Positions 1 through 5,437 of a stretch of DNA of 7,313 bases are shown in pieces. The stretch spans positions 1 through 7,313 of the forward strand of contig JAGXNR010000135.1 in NCBI GenBank assembly GCA_019894875.1, in the 5' to 3' direction. A program made the position numbers and the translations under genes. The notes under the pieces are model-generated. The model was not told the DNA's origin, ran no database searches, and saw nothing but the letters and a program-made list of their open reading frames with translations. The stretch is from Promethearchaeota archaeon (GTDB taxonomy: Archaea; Asgardarchaeota; Lokiarchaeia; Sigynarchaeales; SOKP01). The first letter of the stretch is position 1; the number at the start of each line of letters is the position of its first letter.

Positions 1-454
1 TAGCAGTTCTTTTTTGCACCGCTTCTTTAAATTCTTCAATGCTCATCTTATACGCGTCTAACCCTATTTTTTTGATTTTAATAAATTCCTCTACTGAATC
101 TACAATATCAAGCTTTCCAAACATTCTAGTAGAGATATATGCTAAATTAAAATCATTATTGAATTGAAATATCACCTTACTGAATTTAGGCTGATCCTCT
201 TTTTTATTATAATATTCCAAATCTCCAGTCATTCCAAAATGCATTATAAGATATCGAGGATTGAGTGACACAAACAAGTACTTACCATGTCTAATTGATG
301 ATTCAAATCTTTTATCTTTTAAAGATGCTTTCAGATAAGACTCATCAATTTTCAAAATTCGATTATCAGTTACTATTACCTTCTTAATTAACTGTTTTAA
401 AGAAGTTTTATCTAAATATCGTTTGAAGGTTTCCACTTCGGGAAGTTCTGGCAT
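1..454 (-). CDS. mutM: Fpg/MutM-type formamidopyrimidine-DNA glycosylase, partial (C-terminus off the window)
   Basis: The 151 visible codons match the Fpg/Nei family of base-excision repair enzymes, which remove oxidised purines such as 8-oxoguanine and then nick the abasic site. The start is fixed by the family signature MPELPEVET: after Met removal, Pro2 is the Schiff-base nucleophile and Glu3 the catalytic acid. Lys58 in RHGKYL matches the conserved beta-clamp lysine. Met75 (HFGMTG), Arg110 and Phe112 (TRMFG) match the three residues that fill the gap left by the flipped base in Fpg. The final residues fall in the linker to the helix-two-turn-helix domain. That domain and any zinc finger are outside the window, so Fpg and Nei-like subtypes cannot be fully separated, although the Met/Arg/Phe triad favours Fpg. 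No Shine-Dalgarno is present. The likely promoter lies in repeat copy 1, giving a leader of roughly 50 nt. Archaea more often use Ogg/AGOG enzymes, so a bacterial origin is possible. Confidence 0.93.
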   Translation of the reverse strand, partial: MPELPEVETFKRYLDKTSLKQLIKKVIVTDNRILKIDESYLKASLKDKRFESSIRHGKYLFVSLNPRYLIMHFGMTGDLEYYNKKEDQPKFSKVIFQFNNDFNLAYISTRMFGKLDIVDSVEEFIKIKKIGLDAYKMSIEEFKEAVQKRTA

Positions 455-504
455 AATAGCTATGATGAATTGAGTATAATTATTTTAGCATTTTACAATT
501 CTTA

Positions 505-556
505 GATAGATACAATAGAGAAACACATTTTTTAAACTTCGATCTTTAGTATTTCT
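505..556 (-). repeat. 52-bp direct repeat, copy 1
   Basis: This stretch aligns without gaps to 6904-6955, with 47 of 52 positions identical (differences at 513, 516, 529, 541 and 549 here). It lies 50 bp upstream of the Fpg-type start, in the same orientation relative to that gene as copy 2 has to the MFS gene. Its minus strand carries a TATA-like box. In one frame it reads E-I-L-K-I-E-V-stop (532-555), immediately after an asparagine, a proline and an upstream stop, so no gene is left here. Outside the 52 bp the similarity fades quickly. Confidence 0.85.
528..537 (-). promoter_or_regulatory. TATA-like box of the Fpg-type gene, inside repeat copy 1
   Basis: Read on the minus strand, GTTTAAAAAA preceded by a purine-rich GAA looks like an archaeal BRE/TATA element. 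With the usual spacing of about 26 bases the transcript would start near 507, leaving a leader of about 53 nt before the glycosylase ATG at 454. The same box at the same offset recurs in repeat copy 2 upstream of the MFS gene. Both copies sitting upstream of minus-strand genes makes a promoter role more likely, but transcription is inferred. Confidence 0.5.
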
Positions 557-601
557 GGATTTTAATAAAAAGAATTTTAAGTGAAAATCGCCATTAATGT
601 G

Positions 602-610
602 TTAAATTTA
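602..610 (+). promoter_or_regulatory. Candidate TATA box of the membrane protein gene
   Basis: TTAAATTTA is centred 27 bases before the ATG at 633, the spacing expected of a leaderless archaeal transcript. A second AT-rich run, ACTATAAATA (611-620), is closer and would place the start inside the gene, so the first box is preferred. The whole spacer is AT-rich, which limits confidence. Confidence 0.4.
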
Positions 611-632
611 ACTATAAATAAGATATGATTTT

Positions 633-1604
633 ATGGAAGTACAAATTGGAAAAATGATATTGTATGGGCTTCTTTCCGCGCTATTCTACATCGTAGTACC
701 ATTAGTCTTATTTGAAGTAATTGGTTCGTTAGGTTATATGACATTTACCCAAGCGTTTAAAACTTCGATTTTAATTTTTGGAATCATTGGAGTCTTTATC
801 TCGATGCTAAGACATTTGTTTCCAACAGATACGTCAGCAAATAGGCTAGTAGCGTTTGGTGCAACTCTGTATTCTGGTATTTACTTACTTTATATATTTG
901 GGGGTTTTACCCCTGGTGTGTCTTTAGGTACTTATTCTATATCTTTCGGGCCAATTTCAGCTCTCTTAGGTTTGCAGTTAATAGCTTGGCTTTTTTTAGC
1001 ATCTTCCGGGATAAGAGCTCTACGATACTTAGTTGAAGCAATAGAACTTCGTAAACACAAGGAATATAGTGTGACTGTAAGAAAACCATTTAAACTCAGT
1101 AAAGTGTTTAAAGTTTTTGGAACTATTATGGGTTTAGGCATAGCATGTTATTTCGGATCATTAGTATATAGCGGATTAAACCTTGGTTTTGATATTGATG
1201 ATTCTTTTGTTCATGACCATGATGATGGAGGTACTCCTGCCATCCCCGCTGATGACAGTTTAAGCATTAATATGTCTTTTGATCAGAGTAATCAAGGATT
1301 ATTTGCAATTTATGATGTGTCTATTGATGTACGCTTTATTGTAGATACTTCAACAAATCCGGGGTTACTACCAGTAGGTACTGTAGTTGGGAGTTCTTTA
1401 AATAATTATTTTGGCACGTTTCATTCTTTTACAGTAACACCAGATAATACTGTTACTGTAACTATCGATCCAACTTGGATTGTGGAATTTTTAACTACAG
1501 ATTGTACGTTAGAATTCAGGATTTCCCTCTCAACTCTATATGCGGGAATTCTAGTAAATTTAAATGTATCGATCAATAATGTACCTTGGCCTCATATAGT
1601 CTAA
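633..1604 (+). CDS. Membrane protein with about five N-terminal helices and a beta-rich outer domain, function unknown
   Basis: The 323-residue product belongs to no family I recognise. Hydrophobic segments at about 8-30, 42-62, 71-92, 105-131 and 160-182 look like five membrane helices. A basic loop (about 139-158, with KHK and several lysines and arginines) lies before the last helix and is probably cytoplasmic, which puts the C-terminus outside. After the last helix comes a short acidic, histidine-containing stretch (187-198, DIDD then HDHDDGG). A domain of about 120 residues follows, with alternating hydrophobic and Thr/Ser/Asn residues typical of a beta-sandwich or adhesin-like fold; it has one cysteine (291). 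There is no signal peptide apart from helix 1. The start is the first in-frame ATG after a TATA-like box 27 bases upstream; an internal Met8 is an alternative. The gene is alone on its strand, and a T-tract follows. A sensor, surface protein or subunit of a membrane complex are all possible. Confidence 0.85.
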   Translation: MEVQIGKMILYGLLSALFYIVVPLVLFEVIGSLGYMTFTQAFKTSILIFGIIGVFISMLRHLFPTDTSANRLVAFGATLYSGIYLLYIFGGFTPGVSLGTYSISFGPISALLGLQLIAWLFLASSGIRALRYLVEAIELRKHKEYSVTVRKPFKLSKVFKVFGTIMGLGIACYFGSLVYSGLNLGFDIDDSFVHDHDDGGTPAIPADDSLSINMSFDQSNQGLFAIYDVSIDVRFIVDTSTNPGLLPVGTVVGSSLNNYFGTFHSFTVTPDNTVTVTIDPTWIVEFLTTDCTLEFRISLSTLYAGILVNLNVSINNVPWPHIV

Positions 1605-1622
1605 AATATTAAATATTAAACC

Positions 1623-1640
1623 TTTTTATTCTTTTTTTTT
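1623..1640 (+). terminator. Poly-T terminator of the membrane protein gene
   Basis: CTTTTTATTC followed by a run of nine T begins about 20 bases after the stop at 1604, which fits hairpin-free archaeal termination. The T-run ends inside the stop codon of the convergent MFS gene (1639-1641), so the two genes share this boundary. Confidence 0.6.
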
Positions 1641-3030
1641 AATCCATTGATGTTTGCTTTCCCCTTAGTATCGAGAATATTAAACTTAGAAAGGAAATAA
1701 TTAAAAATGTTATACAAATTACTTGAGCACTTGTTATAAACTGTGGGTAGTAGACGGGTGTAATGATGACGTCTCCTATTATTACAGCAAAAACTATTGT
1801 TAAAACTCCAAAACTAAGGGTTTGTCCTATCGTTCTCATCGTCCCTTCCAGACCTGCTGCTATTCCAAGAGAACTTTTAGGCACTGAACTCATTATTGCT
1901 CTAATATTTGGTGAGGAAAAGAAAGCTGTTCCTAACCCAATAATCCCAAATGAAATAGCAATTAAGTAAATAGGATAATTGGATTCTAGAAAGATCAAGG
2001 GTATAATGCCTATTATTACCAATAATACACCCATGGATACTAGTGTTTTCGTTTCAATTCTATCAGAGAGTCTTCCCGCGATTGGTGAAAATATGGCCTG
2101 TATAAGTGGTTGTACTAGAAGAATAAAACCCGCCTCTTGAGGACTCATTCCTTTTAAATATTGCATAAATAAACTTAGAAGTAAAGCGAGAGCAATAGTT
2201 GAAATGTAAAAAAATATAGAAACAAGACAAGAAAATGAAAAATAACGATTATTTTTGAATAGATCGAAATTTAAAACGGGATTTTTTATTCTCTTTTCCC
2301 AGAAAAAAAACACTACTGCTCCGAGAATTGAAACTAATATAAAAATGTAACCTTGAATACTAGGAAGAAGTGAGAACGCAAAAATCAAGAAAAACAAAAA
2401 TAAGGCATAGATTATTGATCCCAAATAGTCAATTTTTTCTCTTTTTTCACTTGTCCATTCACCCTTAACCTTAAACAAGACTAAGAGAATTATCAATGCT
2501 CCAAAGGGAATATTAAACCAGAATTGACTTCTCCATCCAAGATTTTGGGTCATTATTCCTCCCAACAATGGAGAGAGCGTTAAACCAATGTACACTCCAG
2601 TAACACTGATACCTATTACTTTACCTCTTTGATTTGGTGGATAAGATGCAGTCAAAATTGCATTACTCGTTGCATAAATTAAAGCCGCACCCAGTCCTTG
2701 CATAAACCTAAATACTATAAAAGTGATTGATGTGTCTACAAACGCAAGTAATATTGAAGATAGAGTAAACAGAACGATTCCAGAAAGAAAGATTTTTTTT
2801 CTTCCAAACAAATCAGCTACTTTCCCAAAAGGAATTTGAAACATCGCCGCAGCCAAGATAAAAATTGTAGAAGCCCATACAATCGTAACTACATCCATTC
2901 CTAGCTCTATTTCAATGATTCTTGCTGAAATAACCGTCGTATAAGTTGAAAACGCTGTCAGGAATGAAGAGAAGAAGATAGTTATTAACACAAATTTACG
3001 ATTTACAGAATGGGGTATCTCATTTATCAT
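1639..3030 (-). CDS. MFS transporter, DHA2 (EmrB/QacA-like) drug:H+ antiporter type
   Basis: The 463-residue protein is a major facilitator of the 14-helix drug:proton antiporter type, expected to export hydrophobic compounds across the cell membrane in exchange for protons. Motif A is at 69-81 (GKVADLFGRKKIF), motif B at 108-116 (R108, Q111, G112, G114), and the antiporter motif C region at 145-159 (GVYIGLTLSPLLGG). The DHA2 hallmark GWRSQFWFNIPFG follows at 165-177. A degenerate second motif A, GRLSDRIETK, is at 319-328. The length fits the family, and the C-terminus is short with no added domain. The start ATG has no Shine-Dalgarno; an A/T box (3052-3062) is centred 27 bases upstream. The oxidoreductase gene ends only 56 bp upstream on the same strand, so cotranscription or a dual promoter arrangement is possible. 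The substrate cannot be read from the sequence; quinone-like or aromatic compounds would suit the neighbour, but this is speculation. Confidence 0.92.
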   Translation of the reverse strand: MINEIPHSVNRKFVLITIFFSSFLTAFSTYTTVISARIIEIELGMDVVTIVWASTIFILAAAMFQIPFGKVADLFGRKKIFLSGIVLFTLSSILLAFVDTSITFIVFRFMQGLGAALIYATSNAILTASYPPNQRGKVIGISVTGVYIGLTLSPLLGGIMTQNLGWRSQFWFNIPFGALIILLVLFKVKGEWTSEKREKIDYLGSIIYALFLFFLIFAFSLLPSIQGYIFILVSILGAVVFFFWEKRIKNPVLNFDLFKNNRYFSFSCLVSIFFYISTIALALLLSLFMQYLKGMSPQEAGFILLVQPLIQAIFSPIAGRLSDRIETKTLVSMGVLLVIIGIIPLIFLESNYPIYLIAISFGIIGLGTAFFSSPNIRAIMSSVPKSSLGIAAGLEGTMRTIGQTLSFGVLTIVFAVIIGDVIITPVYYPQFITSAQVICITFLIISFLSLIFSILRGKQTSMD

Positions 3031-3051
3031 AAGAGGAAGTATTTATTTTTG

Positions 3052-3062
3052 ATTAAAAAAAT
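3052..3062 (-). promoter_or_regulatory. T7 tract between oxidoreductase and MFS genes: TATA-like box or terminator
   Basis: On the minus strand the sequence is ATTTTTTTAAT. It is centred 27 bases before the MFS start, as a leaderless promoter box would be, and it also forms a T-tract about 25 bases after the oxidoreductase stop, as an archaeal terminator would be. An almost identical ATTTTTTAAT lies 28 bases before the DUF1801 start, which favours the promoter reading. Confidence 0.4.
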
Positions 3063-3086
3063 ATCTAAATTGGTGTCTTCCGAAAA

Positions 3087-4040
3087 TTAATCTTGTAATG
3101 TTATCACTACCTTGCCTTTAGGATGACCTTCTTCATAGTATCTATGGGCTTCTGTAATCTGACTCAATGGAAAAACTTTATCAACAACGGATTTAACCTT
3201 ACCCATTTGGATGAGATCTCTGAGATAATCAAGTTTTTCAGTAACAATATTACCCATGTACCCTTTCACGTTTTTATTGAACATATATTTAAACACCGTC
3301 GATTGAATATCAACAGTAACAAAAATCCCATTCTTAGTTAACGAGTTTTTACATTTTGAATATGAAGTTACTTTTCGACCCACCGCGTCAAAGATGATAT
3401 CGTAGGTTTGTCCATTTTCAGTAAAATTCTCTTTAGTATAATCAATCACAGCATTTGCTCCAAGAGATTTGACCATATCTACAGCACTTGTACTACATAC
3501 ACCCGTTACTTCAGTTGTAAATGTCCGCGCAATTTGCACCGCATAAGTGCCTACTCCTCCAGAAGCACCAAAGATAAGTACTCTTTGCCCTTCTTCAATA
3601 GAAACTGTATCTTTAAGTCCAGTCAAAGCTGTACCACCCGCATCAGGTACCGCTGCTGATTCAATATGGCTCATATTGGCAGGTTTTATTGAAGCAAGCT
3701 TTTCAGGAACACATACATACTCGGCATTTGCACCAGGGAACCTGAGACATCCATAAATAAGATCACCTTTTTTAAATTTTGTTATCTTCTCTCCTACAGA
3801 TTCAACCTCTCCAGATACATCAAACCCTAAAATGTTATATTTTGGTTTCTTAAATCCCGCCATTAATTTTGTCATTCCAAATAATAGCGATTCACCACTC
3901 CTAAAAATCACATCTAGGGCGTTAACTGATGTTGCATGCACCTTAACAAGCAATTCATCATCCTTAGGTATAGGTTTTTCCACTTCTTTTAATTCAAAAA
4001 CGTCAGCAGAACCAAATTCGTTATACGTAATAGCTCTCAT
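3087..4040 (-). CDS. MDR-superfamily NAD(P)H:quinone-oxidoreductase-like dehydrogenase, zinc-free type
   Basis: This 317-residue medium-chain reductase probably uses NAD(P)H to reduce quinones, enones or similar carbonyl compounds in the cytoplasm. The N-terminal GroES-like domain shows the family pattern SVNALDVIFRSG (38-49), where zinc alcohol dehydrogenases carry the catalytic cysteine; that cysteine is absent, and so is the structural four-cysteine zinc loop. GFDVSGEVESVG follows at 72-83. The Rossmann domain has the dinucleotide motif GASGGVGTYAVQIA at 158-171, and VCST at 181-184 near the cofactor-ribose region. The C-terminal GKVVITL (309-315) is typical of the group. Length is normal and the gene is intact. 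The start is supported by a TATA-like box 30 bases upstream, implying a nearly leaderless transcript. It is followed by a drug-exporter-like gene and divergent from the DUF1847 gene. The exact substrate is unknown. Confidence 0.92.
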   Translation of the reverse strand: MRAITYNEFGSADVFELKEVEKPIPKDDELLVKVHATSVNALDVIFRSGESLLFGMTKLMAGFKKPKYNILGFDVSGEVESVGEKITKFKKGDLIYGCLRFPGANAEYVCVPEKLASIKPANMSHIESAAVPDAGGTALTGLKDTVSIEEGQRVLIFGASGGVGTYAVQIARTFTTEVTGVCSTSAVDMVKSLGANAVIDYTKENFTENGQTYDIIFDAVGRKVTSYSKCKNSLTKNGIFVTVDIQSTVFKYMFNKNVKGYMGNIVTEKLDYLRDLIQMGKVKSVVDKVFPLSQITEAHRYYEEGHPKGKVVITLQD

Positions 4041-4064
4041 ATTGTTTTATATAAATGTAGACAC

Positions 4065-4076
4065 TTTATATATAAG
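4065..4076 (-). promoter_or_regulatory. TATA box of the oxidoreductase gene with surrounding near-palindrome
   Basis: The minus strand reads CTTATATATAAA, centred about 30 bases before the ATG at 4040, the strongest TATA box in the window. It is embedded in a near-palindrome (ACTT...AAGT at 4063-4077), and the outer CACTT (4062-4066) pairs with AAGTG (4079-4083). Such symmetry over a TATA box could be an operator for a winged-helix repressor. AT-rich palindromes also arise by chance. Confidence 0.55.
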
Positions 4077-4197
4077 TTAAGTGCAATTAAAAATGGAAAA
4101 AAGATCATAAAATAATTTCCCCTTATTGAATTAATTACCAATAAAGATTAATAATTTCCATTCGTTATCCCTAATTAGAATAGAAGTATGATGTAAT

Positions 4198-4911
4198 ATG
4201 GCATTAGAGAAAGATGAGTTTAATAATGGTGAAAAGAGGGATTCAACTACACCGACGTGCTTTAAGTGTGATAGCATAAGTCAATGTACGGTTGGGAAAC
4301 CTAATAAGGAGTTAGAAAATTGTCCGATGATGGTAAGTCCTGAAATCACTAAGAAGGCAATGGAGTTATATAAAACAGATGAATTTTTAAAAAAATCGAC
4401 TAACGTTGCATCTATAGTGGAAGCTAAAGGATATAAACATTGGCCTCGTCTGAAAGATACTATAGAATATGCGAAAGGGATGGGATTTAAGAAGCTAGGA
4501 CTTGCCTCTTGTGTTGGTTTGCAAAAAGAAGCAGAATTAACAGCTGAAATTCTTCTTAATTATGGTTTTGAAGTTTGTTCCGTATGTTGTAAAACAGGTG
4601 CAATTAGTAAGTTAAAAGTAGGCGTACCAGAAGAATTTTCTATGATCTCAAAAACAGGATATCCAATTGGTTTAGTAACATGTAATCCAGTTGCACAAGC
4701 ATTAATCTTGAATAAAGCCAAAACAGATTTGAACCTTATTGTTGGTTTGTGTGTAGGACATGATATCAACTTTACCCGTCTTTCAGAAGCTCCTGTAACC
4801 ACCTTTATTGCCAAAGATAGGTCAAGTCCACATAATCCTGCAACGGTATTGTATACCCATTATGGAAAGGCATTTTTTTCTGCCGATTTGAAGAAAATAA
4901 CTACTAAATAA
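4198..4911 (+). CDS. DUF1847 cysteine-rich, probable metal-binding protein
   Basis: I recognise the DUF1847 family, whose biochemical role is not established; members are usually described as metal-binding. The 237-residue protein has ten cysteines in family positions. CFKC (21-24) with C30 and C42 forms an N-terminal putative zinc or iron-sulfur site; C105 lies in GLASCVGL; C127, C130 and C131 form a C-x2-CC cluster; C162 is in TCNPVAQALILNKA; C185 is in GLCVGHD (183-189). The C-terminal APVTTFIAKDR (198-208) and HNPATVLYT (212-220) are also family-typical. No membrane segment is visible, so it is probably cytoplasmic. The length is normal and the gene intact. The first 18 residues are polar and variable. 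ATG 4198 has no Shine-Dalgarno; a weak AT-rich box (CTAATTAG near 4171-4178) would suit a leaderless transcript. It is transcribed divergently from the oxidoreductase and ends 19 bp from the convergent DUF1801 gene. Confidence 0.92.
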   Translation: MALEKDEFNNGEKRDSTTPTCFKCDSISQCTVGKPNKELENCPMMVSPEITKKAMELYKTDEFLKKSTNVASIVEAKGYKHWPRLKDTIEYAKGMGFKKLGLASCVGLQKEAELTAEILLNYGFEVCSVCCKTGAISKLKVGVPEEFSMISKTGYPIGLVTCNPVAQALILNKAKTDLNLIVGLCVGHDINFTRLSEAPVTTFIAKDRSSPHNPATVLYTHYGKAFFSADLKKITTK

Positions 4912-4930
4912 TAATTCTTATTTTGTCTAT

Positions 4931-5347
4931 TTAGGAATCGCTTGATTTAAGATGCTTTACTGATTCACTCACTAGCTCTCTCAATTTTTGCATATTAATA
5001 TCGTTAAGTTTGTTGATATACAAACAGGATTTACCAGTTCTAAATTTACCAAGATCATTAAGTATTTCCTTATATTTCTCAAAACCAGACATAAGATATA
5101 TAGTAAGATTCTGTTTTCGAGGAGAGAAACCAACCAAAAACCAATCTCCTTCACGTCCACTAGCATATTTATAGTGATAACTTCCAAATCCCACAATACT
5201 ATCACCCCACATGACAGGCTCTTCCTTCGTGATTTCCTTCATTAGATTTAAGATTGTTTTACAATCTTCCCGTTTGGTTGGATATTCAACTTTCTTAAGA
5301 AATTCACCTACGCTCTTCTTAGTAGGTTTTGTTTTTAATTCAGTCAT
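4931..5347 (-). CDS. DUF1801 domain protein
   Basis: The 138-residue protein is a typical small DUF1801 member, almost entirely one domain and predicted to be soluble. Diagnostic stretches are KREDCKTILNLM (25-36), EEPVMWGDSIVGFGSY (42-57), YKYASGREGDWFLVGFSPRK (59-78), LTIYLMSG (81-88) and the GKSCLYINKL strand-turn (105-114). The fold is related to YdhG-like proteins. No enzymatic activity is established for the family that I know of, so no function is assigned. The ATG chosen is the first in frame and has an ATTTTTTAAT box centred 28 bases upstream (5371-5380), suggesting a leaderless message. It converges with the DUF1847 gene and follows the second MFS gene with a 90-bp gap, so it could also be read from that gene's transcript. 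Its last codons (S-D-S-stop) share nine bases with the end of the MFS gene. Confidence 0.92.
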   Translation of the reverse strand: MTELKTKPTKKSVGEFLKKVEYPTKREDCKTILNLMKEITKEEPVMWGDSIVGFGSYHYKYASGREGDWFLVGFSPRKQNLTIYLMSGFEKYKEILNDLGKFRTGKSCLYINKLNDINMQKLRELVSESVKHLKSSDS

Positions 5348-5370
5348 AGGTTTAAAAGACTTTATAGCAC

Positions 5371-5380
5371 ATTAAAAAAT
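5371..5380 (-). promoter_or_regulatory. Candidate TATA-like box of the DUF1801 gene, or terminator of the upstream MFS gene
   Basis: The minus strand reads ATTTTTTAAT, centred 28 bases before the DUF1801 ATG and nearly identical to the box before the first MFS gene. A T6 tract about 60 bases after the second MFS stop could equally end that transcript. A closer TATAAA (5361-5366) is only 17 bases from the ATG and fits leaderless spacing less well. Confidence 0.35.
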
Positions 5381-5437
5381 TCTTTTTATAGTTTATAATC
5401 TCTATGGATTTATCTATATTATATAATATCCTGAATC

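Noticed and set aside
755..772. Similarity of TTTAAAACTTCGATTTTA to the 52-bp repeat
   Set aside because: The match is short and imperfect and is explained by codons for FKTSI in the membrane protein.
932..1141. Minus-strand open frame of 69 codons inside the membrane protein gene
   Set aside because: It lies wholly antisense to a convincing membrane protein and has no recognisable domain.
3408..3659. Plus-strand open frames at 3123-3341, 3408-3659, 3547-3756 and 3832-4080
   Set aside because: All are antisense to the well-conserved oxidoreductase and have low-complexity, family-less products.
4188..4196. ATGATGTAA mini-frame just before the DUF1847 start
   Set aside because: A two-codon frame with no conserved leader-peptide feature; probably noise near a leaderless start.
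4560..4814. Minus-strand open frame of 84 codons
   Set aside because: It is antisense to the conserved core of the DUF1847 gene.
4981..5245. Two open frames (one on each strand) overlapping the DUF1801 gene
   Set aside because: The DUF1801 frame carries all the family motifs; these are out-of-frame shadows.
5416..5429. Perfect palindrome ATATTATATAATAT after the second MFS gene
   Set aside because: Pure A/T sequence of this kind is expected by chance in such an AT-rich spacer, and it does not form a terminator-like stem with a T-tract.
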